A stretch of 17,119 bases of DNA from an uncultured Bacteroides sp. (GTDB lineage Bacteria; Bacteroidota; Bacteroidia; Bacteroidales; Bacteroidaceae), in assembly GCA_905203765.1 (NCBI GenBank), contig CAJKXC010000053.1:1-17119 (forward strand), given 5' to 3'. Below the pieces are notes generated by a model that was given only the letters and a program-made list of their open reading frames with translations, made no database searches and was not told the DNA's origin. Position numbers and translations under genes: made by a program. Of the stretch, positions 7,925 through 15,665 are shown in pieces (positions within the stretch are counted from its first letter, which is position 1; each line of letters begins with the position of its first letter).

Positions 7925-8536
7925 ATGTTAATAATAGGAATTGCAGGCGGAACAGGCTCGGGAAAGACCACCGTCGTACGTAAAATTATCGAAAGTCTGC
8001 CGGCGGGCGAAGTGGTACTGTTGCCACAGGATTCTTACTACAAAGACAGCAGCCACGTGCCCGTAGAAGAGCGGCAGAACATCAACTTCGACCATCCGGA
8101 CGCCTTTGAGTGGAGCCTGCTCTCCAAACACGTCTCTATGCTGCGCGAAGGGAAAAGTATCGAACAGCCGACGTACTCGTACCTGACGTGTACCCGCCAA
8201 CCCGAAACCATCCACATCGAGCCGCGCGAAGTGATTATCATCGAGGGTATCCTTGCCCTGTGCGACAAGAAGCTGCGCAGCATGATGGATCTCAAGATAT
8301 TTGTAGATGCCGACCCGGACGAACGGCTGATCCGTGTTATCCAGCGCGACGTCATAGAGCGCGGACGCACCGCCGAAGCCGTGATGGAGCGATATACACG
8401 CATCCTGAAACCGATGCATCTACAATTCATCGAACCCTGCAAGCGATATGCAGACCTGATAGTGCCGGAAGGCGGAAACAACCGGGTGGCGATTGATATA
8501 TTGACAATGTATATAAAGAAGCACTTGGACAATTGA
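7925..8536 (+). CDS. udk: Uridine kinase
   Basis: This 203-residue cytosolic enzyme phosphorylates uridine and cytidine with a nucleoside triphosphate in pyrimidine salvage. The Walker A loop GIAGGTGSGKTT lies at about residues 5-16. Next come DSYYKD and NFDHPDAFEW, the nucleoside-binding and lid-proximal segments of Udk, and EGILAL, the strand after the catalytic region. RDVIERGRT is the arginine-rich lid. Its length is close to that of E. coli Udk (213). The last codons, LDN-stop, are made of the GACAATTG repeat that continues downstream, so the present C-terminus may have been set by repeat insertion. It has its own promoter and lies upstream of the mltF-like gene on the same strand. Confidence 0.96.
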   Translation: MLIIGIAGGTGSGKTTVVRKIIESLPAGEVVLLPQDSYYKDSSHVPVEERQNINFDHPDAFEWSLLSKHVSMLREGKSIEQPTYSYLTCTRQPETIHIEPREVIIIEGILALCDKKLRSMMDLKIFVDADPDERLIRVIQRDVIERGRTAEAVMERYTRILKPMHLQFIEPCKRYADLIVPEGGNNRVAIDILTMYIKKHLDN

Positions 8537-8559
8537 CAATTGATAATTGACAATTGACA
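8530..8559. repeat. CAATTGA-type short repeat array, left copy
   Basis: About four imperfect units of CAATTGA/TAATTGA run from the last codons of udk into the intergenic gap. The stretch 8541-8558 (TGATAATTGACAATTGAC) is the exact reverse complement of 8642-8659 in the right array. Confidence 0.85.
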
Positions 8560-8580
8560 GTTAGGAGATAAAACATTATA

Positions 8581-10014
8581 ATGAAAAGCAGGATGAGTGA
8601 TGATATGAACTTCCGCAAGCCCCAATTGTCAATTGTCAATTGTCAATTGTCAATTATCATAGTTTTGCTGCTTTGCTGCATCGCAGGATGCGGCGGAAAG
8701 CATCACGCTGAGGAAGTAGTAGTCGACGACCTGCAACAAATAAAGGATAGCGGGGAACTGGTGGTGCTGACTCTGTACAGCTCGACTTCCTACTTCATCT
8801 ACCGTGGCCAGGATATGGGTTTCCAGTACGAACTGAGCGAACAGTTTGCCAAGAGCCTCGGCGTGAAGCTGCGGATCGAGATAGCACGGAACGTGCCCGA
8901 ACTTATAGAAAAGCTATTGGCAGGCAAAGGAGATCTTATCGCCTACAACCTGCCCATCACCAAAGAATGGAAAGACAGCCTGATATACTGCGGTGAAGAA
9001 GTCATCACCCACCAGGTCATCGTACAGCGTGCCGGCGGACGGGAAAAACCGCTGAAAGACGTAACCGAACTTATCGGGAAAGATGTATATGTGAAGCCCG
9101 GAAAGTATTACGAACGCCTGGTCAACCTGGACAAAGAGCTCGGCGGCGGCATCCATATCCATGAAGTAACCAACGACAGCATCAGCGTAGAAGACCTTAT
9201 CACCCAAGTTTCGCAAGGAAAAATCCCTTATACCGTAGCGGACAATGATGTGGCACAACTCAACACCACGTATTATCCCAACCTGAACATCGGACTGTCC
9301 ATCAGCTTTGACCAGCGTGCCTCGTGGGCTGTGCGGAAGGACTGCCCCGAACTGGCCGCCGCCGCCGACAAATGGCACGAAGAGAACATGACCTCACCCG
9401 CCTATACGGCGAGTATGAAGCGATATTTTGAGATAAGCAAGGCGATTGTCCACTCTCCTATCCTGTCCTTGCGGGAAGGCAAAATCTCCCTTTATGACAA
9501 TTTATTCAAGAAGTATGCCCCGGAGATTAACTGGGATTGGCGTCTGCTGGCGTCTCTCGCCTATACGGAATCGAACTTCGACTCGACCGCCGTATCGTGG
9601 GCGGGTGCGAAGGGACTGATGCAGCTGATGCCTGCCACAGCCCGGGCAATGGGACTGCCCGAAGGAAGGGAACAGAACCCGGAAGAGAGCATAAAAGCTG
9701 CCGTGAAGTATATCGGCGCCACCGCCAGGAGCTTTGCCAAAGTGCCCGAAGAGGAGCGCATCAACTTTGTGCTGGCGTCTTACAATTCGGGAATCGGGCA
9801 TGTGCTGGATGCTATGGCGCTGGCAGAGAAATATGGTAAGAACAAATACGTCTGGCGGGACAATGTGGAGAACTTCATCCTGCTAAAAAGCAACGAAGAG
9901 TACTTCACCGATCCCGTCTGCAAGAATGGTTACTTCCGCGGTATAGAGACGTATAACTTTGTGAGGGATATTACTTCACGGTACGAACAGTACAAGAAGA
10001 AGATAAAGGCGTAA
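8581..10014 (+). CDS. mltF: Membrane-bound lytic transglycosylase, MltF-like lipoprotein
   Basis: The protein has 477 residues from the ATG at 8581, or 469 from 8605, which gives a more usual signal peptide (MNFRKP onward). The lipobox IAGC puts the lipid Cys at residue 37 (29 from 8605). A periplasmic substrate-binding-protein-like domain (about 45-285) is followed by an SLT lysozyme-like domain (about 300-470) with catalytic Glu330 in AYTESNFD, then GLMQLMPATA and ASYNSGIGHV. This is the MltF architecture: an enzyme that cleaves the MurNAc-GlcNAc bond of peptidoglycan to 1,6-anhydro ends, with a regulatory N-domain. The signal peptide hydrophobic core QLSIVNCQLSIIIV is encoded by CAATTGT repeats. 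It lies 44 bases after udk and ends at a palindromic element. Confidence 0.93.
   Translation: MKSRMSDDMNFRKPQLSIVNCQLSIIIVLLLCCIAGCGGKHHAEEVVVDDLQQIKDSGELVVLTLYSSTSYFIYRGQDMGFQYELSEQFAKSLGVKLRIEIARNVPELIEKLLAGKGDLIAYNLPITKEWKDSLIYCGEEVITHQVIVQRAGGREKPLKDVTELIGKDVYVKPGKYYERLVNLDKELGGGIHIHEVTNDSISVEDLITQVSQGKIPYTVADNDVAQLNTTYYPNLNIGLSISFDQRASWAVRKDCPELAAAADKWHEENMTSPAYTASMKRYFEISKAIVHSPILSLREGKISLYDNLFKKYAPEINWDWRLLASLAYTESNFDSTAVSWAGAKGLMQLMPATARAMGLPEGREQNPEESIKAAVKYIGATARSFAKVPEEERINFVLASYNSGIGHVLDAMALAEKYGKNKYVWRDNVENFILLKSNEEYFTDPVCKNGYFRGIETYNFVRDITSRYEQYKKKIKA
8623..8659. repeat. CAATTGT repeat array inside the mltF signal-peptide region
   Basis: Four CAATTGT units and one CAATTATCA unit run in tandem at 8623-8659. 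The 7-base unit advances the reading frame, so the repeat codes for a changing series (QLSIVNCQLSI) that is mostly hydrophobic. It is inverted relative to the left array at 8530-8559, with an 83-base spacer between the 18-base perfect arms 8541-8558 and 8642-8659. Confidence 0.85.
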
Positions 10015-10018
10015 ATGA

Positions 10019-10152
10019 TAATTTAGCGGCGAAGCCGCTAAATTAAGTTGACGAGCTACAAGCTACCAGTGACAAGTACCTTGCGGCGTAATAGCGCAGC
10101 AACTTGTAGCTCGTAGCTTGTCACTTGTAGCTTAGCGGGCAAAGCCCGCTAA
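10019..10152. repeat. Composite palindromic intergenic element (REP/BIME-like), likely bidirectional terminator
   Basis: The gap between convergent mltF and metH is almost all structured. The left hairpin is TAATTTAGCGGC (10019-10030), loop GAA, GCCGCTAAATTA (10034-10045). The right hairpin is TTAGCGGGC (10132-10140), loop AAA, GCCCGCTAA (10144-10152). Between them ACGAGCTACAAG (10051-10062) pairs with CTTGTAGCTCGT (10103-10114), and CTACCAGTGACAAG (10063-10076) pairs with CTTGTCACTTGTAG (10117-10130) with one mismatch. A small central hairpin TTGCGGCG-TAATA-GCGCAGCAA lies at 10081-10102. The layout recalls bacterial interspersed mosaic elements. No long U-tract follows either outer hairpin, so the terminator role is inferred from position. 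Confidence 0.8.
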
Positions 10153-10163
10153 ATTCCCATTTA

Positions 10164-12929
10164 TCAGAATAAATTCAATTTGTTCTTCTGTGCTTCTTCC
10201 AGCGATACCGTTTTTACTTGTCGCTCCTGGTTCTTCTCGCGGAGTTCCCGGTACTTCCCGTTCAATTCTTCTTCCAGTTCCCCTTTCGTTTTAGGATTCA
10301 TCAGTTTGGCAGCTACGGTAGCATTCTGCGAAGCGTCCTTCAGATGGATGACCGGAGCATGATAAACCGGAGCTATCTTCAAGGCGGTATGGAGCGGCGA
10401 AGTGGTAGCGCCCCCTATCAGCAGAGGAATTTCCAGACCGGCTTTCTCCAACTCTATCGCCACGTGCACCATTTCGTCCAAAGAAGGGGTAATCAGCCCG
10501 CTCAGTCCTATCATGTTCACCTTTTCTTCGACGGCACGCTGTACGATAGTCTCGGCAGGTACCATCACGCCCAGGTCTACAATATCATAGCCGTTGCACG
10601 CCATCACTACGGAAACGATATTCTTGCCGATGTCGTGCACATCGCCTTTCACCGTGGCAAGCAACACCTTTCCGGCAGACGCAGTGCCTTCCTCTTTCTC
10701 CGATTCAATCACGGGCTGAAGGATAGCAACCGCCTTCTTCATGGTGCGCGCCGTCTTTACCACCTGCGGAAGGAACATCTTCCCGGCACCGAACAGGTCG
10801 CCCACATGATTCATACCCGCCATCAACGGGCCTTCGATGATGTCCACCGCTTTGGGATACAGTTTCAAAGCTTCGGCAAGGTCTTCTTCCAGATAGTCGC
10901 CGATACCTTTGGTCAATGCATACTTCAAGCGTTCTTCCACCGAAGTGCCTTCACGCCAGGCAAGCTGGGAGTGGGCGGCAACCGGCGCTCCACCACCGGC
11001 GGCTTTCGCCGCATCCGCTTCCGCCTTCAGGCGCTCGGCAGTTTCTATCAGCCGTTCGGCTGCATCGGGGCGGCGGTTGAGGACAACATCTTCAATGCGC
11101 TCCAGGATATCGGCAGGGATATCGGTATAAAGTACGGAAGTGGCAGGATTCACGATGCCCATGTCCATGCCTTCGCGGATAGCGTGATAGAGAAACACGG
11201 CGTGCATCGCCTCGCGAATGTAGTTGTTGCCGCGGAACGAAAAGGACAGGTTGCTAACTCCGCCGCTGACGTGTGCGCCGGGCAGGTTCTTCCGTATCCA
11301 GCCGGTGGCATGGATAAAGTCCATCGCATAGTTGTCGTGCTCGTCCATACCTGTAGCTATGGCAAGTACATTGGGGTCGAAGATGATATCGTGGGGATTG
11401 AAATTGACTTTATCCACCAAGAGGCGGTAGGCGCGTTCGCAAACTTCAATCTTGCGCTCGGCGGTATCCGCCTGCCCCTTCTCGTCGAAAGCCATCACCA
11501 CGGCGGCAGCGCCGTATTGCTTGATGGTGCGGGCATGCGCCAGGAACTTCTCTTCACCTTCTTTCAGAGAGATGGAGTTGACGATGGACTTGCCTTGCAG
11601 GCACTTCAACCCGGCAACGATGACTTCCCATTTGGAAGAGTCTATCATCACCGGCACACGGGCAATCTCCGGTTCGGAAGCTATCAGATTGAGGAAGGTA
11701 GTCATCTCCTCACGGGCATCCAGCAGGCCATCGTCCATATTGATGTCGATGACTTGCGCACCGTCTTCCACCTGCTGGCGGGCGATGCTGAGGGCCTCGT
11801 CGTATTTCTTTTCGTTTATCAGACGCAGGAACTTGCGCGAACCGGCAACGTTGCACCGTTCGCCCACGTTCACAAAGTTGTTCTCGGGCTTCACTTCCAG
11901 CAGTTCGAGTCCCGACAGCCAAAGAGTATCGGGCTTCGGAGCGGGTTGATGGGGAGCGGCGCCCGCTATCAAAGCGGAGTATTCGGCGATATAGGCATCG
12001 GTCGTACCGCAACAGCCGCCGATAATGTTCACCAGCCCTTCGTGGATATACTCGCGTACCTCGTGCGCCATGTCGGCGGGAGTCTGGTCGTATGTACCCA
12101 GGCTGTTGGGCAGTCCGGCATTGGGATAGGCGCTTATATAATAAGGTGCACGGGCGGCAAGTTGTTCCAGGAAAGGCTTCAACTGGCGGGCACCGAAAGA
12201 GCAGTTCAATCCTACGGAGAAAATATCGGCATGCTGCACGGAAGCAAGAAACGCTTCCAGGGTTTGCCCCGAAAGGGTGCGTCCGCCGGTATCGGAGACG
12301 GTAACGGAAAGCATCAGGGGGACGCGGATTCCGGTAGTCTCCATAGCTTGTTCGGCAGCATAGATGGCGGCTTTGGCATTCAGCGTATCGAAGATGGTTT
12401 CTATCAGCAAGGCATCCACACCGCCTTCAAGCAGGGCTTCCATCTGTTCGCGGTAGGCATCGGCAAGTTCGTCGTAGGTCAGGGCACGAAAGGCGGGGTT
12501 GTTCACATCGGGACTCATGGAGCAGGTCTTGTTGGTAGGGCCTATGGAACCGGCTACAAAGCGGGGCTTGTCCGGGGTGAGGGCGGTGAATTCGTCCGCC
12601 ACCTCGCGTGCCAACTTCACGGCGGCAAGGTTCATCTCACGCACATAGTCCTGCACATGATAGTCCGCCATGCTGACGCGGGTGGAACTGAATGTATTGG
12701 TTTCGATGATGTCGGCGCCTGCTGTGAGATATTTGCGGTGAATATCCTGTATCACGTCGGGGCGGGTGAGGCAAAGCAGGTCATTGTTGCCCTTCAACTG
12801 CCCGGGAACCTGCGCAAAGCGTTCGCCCCGGAAGTCTTCTTCCGTCAAGTTATACTGCTGTATCATGGTGCCCATAGCACCGTCCAGAATGAGGATGCGC
12901 TCACGCACCAACTCTTTTATCGTCTTCAT
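10164..12929 (-). CDS. metH: Cobalamin-dependent methionine synthase lacking the activation domain
   Basis: This 921-residue cytosolic enzyme moves a methyl group from methyltetrahydrofolate to homocysteine via B12. Domains in order are homocysteine-binding (about 1-320) with zinc ligands C243 (GLNC) and C306-C307 (GGCCG), pterin-binding (about 350-610, FVNVGERCNVAGS), B12 cap (about 660-740, GAGKMFLPQVVKTARTM), and B12-binding (about 750-890) with cobalt ligand His765 in DVHDIG. E. coli MetH has 1227 residues. This one stops in the linker (SLEEAQKNKLNLF) where the AdoMet activation domain would begin. The end looks natural: other Bacteroides MetH proteins are of this length as far as I recall, with a separate activation protein elsewhere. 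It starts 15 bases after smpB in one transcription unit. No cobalamin riboswitch is seen directly upstream. Confidence 0.97.
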   Translation of the reverse strand: MKTIKELVRERILILDGAMGTMIQQYNLTEEDFRGERFAQVPGQLKGNNDLLCLTRPDVIQDIHRKYLTAGADIIETNTFSSTRVSMADYHVQDYVREMNLAAVKLAREVADEFTALTPDKPRFVAGSIGPTNKTCSMSPDVNNPAFRALTYDELADAYREQMEALLEGGVDALLIETIFDTLNAKAAIYAAEQAMETTGIRVPLMLSVTVSDTGGRTLSGQTLEAFLASVQHADIFSVGLNCSFGARQLKPFLEQLAARAPYYISAYPNAGLPNSLGTYDQTPADMAHEVREYIHEGLVNIIGGCCGTTDAYIAEYSALIAGAAPHQPAPKPDTLWLSGLELLEVKPENNFVNVGERCNVAGSRKFLRLINEKKYDEALSIARQQVEDGAQVIDINMDDGLLDAREEMTTFLNLIASEPEIARVPVMIDSSKWEVIVAGLKCLQGKSIVNSISLKEGEEKFLAHARTIKQYGAAAVVMAFDEKGQADTAERKIEVCERAYRLLVDKVNFNPHDIIFDPNVLAIATGMDEHDNYAMDFIHATGWIRKNLPGAHVSGGVSNLSFSFRGNNYIREAMHAVFLYHAIREGMDMGIVNPATSVLYTDIPADILERIEDVVLNRRPDAAERLIETAERLKAEADAAKAAGGGAPVAAHSQLAWREGTSVEERLKYALTKGIGDYLEEDLAEALKLYPKAVDIIEGPLMAGMNHVGDLFGAGKMFLPQVVKTARTMKKAVAILQPVIESEKEEGTASAGKVLLATVKGDVHDIGKNIVSVVMACNGYDIVDLGVMVPAETIVQRAVEEKVNMIGLSGLITPSLDEMVHVAIELEKAGLEIPLLIGGATTSPLHTALKIAPVYHAPVIHLKDASQNATVAAKLMNPKTKGELEEELNGKYRELREKNQERQVKTVSLEEAQKNKLNLF

Positions 12930-12944
12930 ATATAAAGTGATAAG

Positions 12945-13397
12945 CTATCTTTTAAACATCCGCGCCATATCGCGTTTGTCATCTTTCTCTCTCAAAGATT
13001 CGCGCTTGTCGTATTCCTTTTTACCTTTGGCAAGGGCTACAACGACCTTTGCCAGCCCCTTCTCGTTGATAAACATACGCACGGGGACAATCGTGAAACC
13101 GGGGTCTTTGGAACCGCGCATCAGTTTGTCCAGTTCTTTTTTAGTCAACAGAAGTTTGCGCTCCCTGCGTGCCGAATGGTTATTGTACGAACCATAGAAA
13201 TATTCGGCTATATGCATGTTCTTCACCCACAATTCGCCATTTGCAAAGTAACAGAACGTATCGACCAAGCTTGCCTTGCCCAAACGGATGGACTTAATCT
13301 CCGTACCGGTCAGCACGATGCCTGCGGTATAGGTATCAGTCAATTCGTAGTCGAACGTGGCACGCTTATTCTTTATATTTATAGGAGCTTGTTTCAT
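12945..13397 (-). CDS. smpB: SsrA-binding protein SmpB
   Basis: This 150-residue protein binds tmRNA and brings it to stalled ribosomes for trans-translation. Typical segments are NKRATFDYEL near the start, AGIVLTGTEIKSIR, the conserved core AYF-type loop written here HIAEYFYGSYNNH, RERKLLL, and the basic C-terminal tail (YDKRESLREKDDKRDMARMFKR) that enters the empty mRNA channel. The length is normal for the family. It lies 8 bases after the Yip1-family gene and 15 bases before metH, so it is the third gene of a compact four-gene unit. The start at 13397 is the only ATG that keeps the whole conserved N-terminus. Confidence 0.97.
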   Translation of the reverse strand: MKQAPINIKNKRATFDYELTDTYTAGIVLTGTEIKSIRLGKASLVDTFCYFANGELWVKNMHIAEYFYGSYNNHSARRERKLLLTKKELDKLMRGSKDPGFTIVPVRMFINEKGLAKVVVALAKGKKEYDKRESLREKDDKRDMARMFKR

Positions 13398-13405
13398 AAC
13401 ATTTA

Positions 13406-13978
13406 TCAGTTCAGTACCACCGTCAGCTTATTGAATGTCCATTCAATCACTGCCGGGCATACTATTAACAAAATAGAAGAAAGAATGGTGAACCGCAAGC
13501 GGTCTTTTTCTACAATCTGCATCAATCGGGCACTTCCCTCCCACACCACATACACGATGTAGAACTGGAGCAACAGGGCTATAATCCAGAAATCGGGCAG
13601 AATGCCGATAACAATTCTCAGCAGAAACACCACCACCAGGGCATATCCCGCAAACTGTTGCGCCAAAGGTATATCACTGTCCAGCATAAACATACGGACA
13701 CGCAACCCGTTAATGAGATAGGCCGCCAAAAAGTATCCTCCAAACAAGGATACAGCCGCCGCGCAACATTGCGTCATAGCATATTGAAAACTTTGCGGAC
13801 CGCCCCACCCCATCGTCCACAGAGAACCGATGAAAACGGACAACCCGCATAAACCAATCATAGGATAGACAAAAGCAGTGAATACTTTTCGCCTATCCTC
13901 TAAACTAATTTCCTCCCAGGCATGCGCCGGAGAGGAAATCAGTTGCATTGCTATATGAAATAAATCTTTGTAGTTCAA
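13406..13978 (-). CDS. Yip1-family integral membrane protein, TTG start
   Basis: This 190-residue protein has about five hydrophobic segments (about 33-52, 67-90, 107-127, 130-146, 162-182) and the N-terminal pattern LISSPAHAWEEI seen in bacterial Yip1-family proteins. Its function is unknown; the eukaryotic relatives act in membrane traffic, which says little here. The full N-terminus MNYKDLF requires the TTG at 13978, directly after the TAA stop of the NigD-like gene (TAATTG). The alternative ATG at residue 11 (13948) would remove part of the conserved N-terminus. The stop is 8 bases before smpB. The back-to-back stop and start suggest translational coupling. Confidence 0.8.
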   Translation of the reverse strand: MNYKDLFHIAMQLISSPAHAWEEISLEDRRKVFTAFVYPMIGLCGLSVFIGSLWTMGWGGPQSFQYAMTQCCAAAVSLFGGYFLAAYLINGLRVRMFMLDSDIPLAQQFAGYALVVVFLLRIVIGILPDFWIIALLLQFYIVYVVWEGSARLMQIVEKDRLRFTILSSILLIVCPAVIEWTFNKLTVVLN

Positions 13979-14803
13979 TTAATTCTGAGTAGATGAACCG
14001 CTATTTTGATTAAGTGCACTGCTATCCATTGAATAATCAGTATAAGTTTCAGGCATTGTTATACCATCCGTAGCAACTTTTGCTTTTATTGTCACCTTAG
14101 CAGGATAGCGACCGGTTACGCCTTTAAACTTAGCCATGATATCCTTTATGATATATGCTTTATATCTGAAAGCATTAGCATCAGTCTTTGTATCGGTACC
14201 TTTATCATGTCGCAAATAGAACACTAACTCCGTACTACCCGACTGTATCTCCTTATCTATATATACCAAACTGAATGAGTGCTGTGCCATAGTTTCTGCT
14301 TTATTTTCCATTTTCCACAAAACAGGCAGAATTACCATTTCATCACCATACAGCATGGGTTTATAAGTATTCCCATAATTATCCATAGGATTCAAAGTGT
14401 TAATAGGAGCATTATCCGTCACAGTGGCTTCCATATCAATCTCTGATGACTTTGTTACAGCCCTATAAGAATCGATTGCTTCAGCTGATACCAATTGGAT
14501 ATATTTACCGGTAGTAGAAGTTTCACCTGTTTCTGTTTCCACATTCTTATAGTAAATAAAAACCAAATCTGCTTTATCTATGTCAAAGCCATAGTTTGCC
14601 TTCATTGTAGCAAGCGAAGCCTCCGTCGGATAGTATTTATATCCACTAAGGTCAACAAAATAGGAACTGCCCATATAATGTACAGTACGCAAGTAGCCGC
14701 CACCATCAAAAGCGCTTTCGTTATCACCCGAATCCAGACACGAAGTTAAAGAAATGCCCATCAACAAAGTAAAGGCAACCATCAAGAATTTCAATTGTTT
14801 CAT
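13979..14803 (-). CDS. NigD-like lipoprotein
   Basis: Starting at the ATG at 14803 gives 274 residues with a clean lipoprotein signal peptide (MKQLKFLMVAF to LTSC, lipid Cys 22) followed by LDSGDNES, an acidic stretch like the surface-export signals of Bacteroidota lipoproteins. An in-frame extension to 14926 would add 41 residues and break the signal peptide. The body resembles NigD-like proteins, with an N-terminal OB-like part and a C-terminal beta domain that includes LVFYLRHDKGTD. The C-terminal tail is rich in Ser, Asn and Gln. NigD-like proteins are common in Bacteroidales and their function is not established. It is the first gene of the unit with yip1-like, smpB and metH. Family assignment is by pattern memory. 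Confidence 0.7.
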   Translation of the reverse strand: MKQLKFLMVAFTLLMGISLTSCLDSGDNESAFDGGGYLRTVHYMGSSYFVDLSGYKYYPTEASLATMKANYGFDIDKADLVFIYYKNVETETGETSTTGKYIQLVSAEAIDSYRAVTKSSEIDMEATVTDNAPINTLNPMDNYGNTYKPMLYGDEMVILPVLWKMENKAETMAQHSFSLVYIDKEIQSGSTELVFYLRHDKGTDTKTDANAFRYKAYIIKDIMAKFKGVTGRYPAKVTIKAKVATDGITMPETYTDYSMDSSALNQNSGSSTQN

Positions 14804-14827
14804 TTTTCTTATAAATATTAGAGTGTG

Positions 14828-14835
14828 CAAATTTA
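14828..14835 (-). promoter_or_regulatory. -7 element of the NigD-like/yip1/smpB/metH unit
   Basis: On the minus strand TAAATTTG matches TAnnTTTG 25 bases upstream of the NigD-like ATG. The -33 region has only CTTT/TTTA-type sequence about 18-19 bases further upstream, so the promoter is plausible but not perfect. Confidence 0.5.
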
Positions 14836-14954
14836 GATAAAAGAATTGAGTAATAAAGTACCCACTTCGTTTTTTCATTGTTTTTAAGATTAAATGAAAG
14901 ATTAATCTTAATACTGCACACCGCACTATCTATTTAACACTTATTTGCGTTCTC

Positions 14955-15452
14955 TTATGTAATCTTTGCGAACTGTTCCAAGTGTTCGTCTACATAGCCG
15001 GCAACCAGCGCCGTGTATTCCTCTTCTTTCTCCAAGAACACCTCTTCCAGTTCGTCGAAAGCCTCGTATTGCTCGTACATCGCCATGAATTCATCGTCTG
15101 TGCGGTCGCGTTCCAGGTCGGCACGGTGTTCATCGTATATCTTCTTGGCAGCATAAATCAGTTTGCTTAAGTCCCCCGCTCCCCACAGGCGCATCACCTT
15201 GGCAAAGGGATTGGCAAAGATATAGCCGCCATACCCGTTCTGTATCAGTTGGCAGAAACCGCCTTCCATTATTTCGTCGCGGAATATCTGGTAGGCCAGC
15301 AAGGAATGTTGCTCACCGGTGAGCAAGGGCATCGTTTCGGCAGTCAACTCCCCGCCTATTACCTTCTTATATGCATCGGTAAACACTTGAATAAATGCGT
15401 CCATCCCCTCTCCGGCAGCCTGACGCAAAGCAGCATCTGTCACTTCTATCAT
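14955..15452 (-). CDS. DMP19 family (DUF4375) protein
   Basis: The ATG at 15452 gives 165 residues; an extension to 15500 would cover the promoter region and was not used. The sequence is acidic and mostly helical. It carries the pattern QHSLLAYQIFRDEIMEGGF-CQLIQNGYGGYIF, which fits the DUF4375/DMP19 family. That family takes its name from a proposed DNA-mimic protein of Neisseria said to inhibit a transcription factor. Whether this member acts the same way cannot be told from sequence. The C-terminal half is especially rich in Glu and Asp (DELEEVFLEKEEEY). It appears monocistronic, divergent from the Fe-S scaffold gene. No signal peptide is present, so it is cytosolic. Confidence 0.78.
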   Translation of the reverse strand: MIEVTDAALRQAAGEGMDAFIQVFTDAYKKVIGGELTAETMPLLTGEQHSLLAYQIFRDEIMEGGFCQLIQNGYGGYIFANPFAKVMRLWGAGDLSKLIYAAKKIYDEHRADLERDRTDDEFMAMYEQYEAFDELEEVFLEKEEEYTALVAGYVDEHLEQFAKIT

Positions 15453-15479
15453 AGTTCGTATCTCTATTAAATTACGCCA

Positions 15480-15487
15480 CAAAGGTA
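15480..15487 (-). promoter_or_regulatory. Possible -7 element of the DMP19-family gene
   Basis: On the minus strand TACCTTTG matches TAnnTTTG 28 bases upstream of the ATG at 15452. No TTTG lies at the standard -33 distance. Confidence 0.4.
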
Positions 15488-15571
15488 GGAGTTTCTGCAA
15501 ACTCTACTTTACATTCCGCCGAAATTAAACTTCCTATTACCTATTTTTAATAAAAAAGTCAAATTGAACGG

Positions 15572-15602
15572 TTGGCAGAAACCAAGAAAAGGAGTAACTT
15601 TG
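15572..15602 (+). promoter_or_regulatory. Promoter of the Fe-S scaffold/GGGtGRT unit
   Basis: TTGG (15572-15575), 19 bases, then TAACTTTG (15595-15602), a perfect -7 match. The expected start near 15607 gives an AT-rich leader of about 58 bases before the ATG at 15666. Confidence 0.7.
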
Positions 15603-15665
15603 CATCCGACTAATAAAAACAGACTACGTTATTTTAAATTATATCACTTAAAAAAAGAGCTAATT

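Noticed and set aside
8530..8659. Possible CRISPR array
   Set aside because: Units are 7 bases in direct contact with no unique spacers of regular length, so this is a simple short repeat.
10218..12935. A 905-codon open frame on the plus strand
   Set aside because: It is antisense to metH, whose domains and catalytic residues are intact; the shadow frame shows no known motif and is rich in His, Gly and Arg as expected from codon bias.
14884..14911. AT-rich hairpin TTAAGATTAA/TTAATCTTAA as a terminator
   Set aside because: It has no GC pairs to speak of and no U-tract on the minus strand, so it is probably chance in AT-rich DNA.
14804..14926. N-terminal extension of the NigD-like protein
   Set aside because: It places a second hydrophobic segment before a complete lipoprotein signal peptide and covers the -7 box.
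15564..15665. N-terminal extension of the Fe-S scaffold protein
   Set aside because: It overlaps the promoter, and the family start fits the ATG at 15666.
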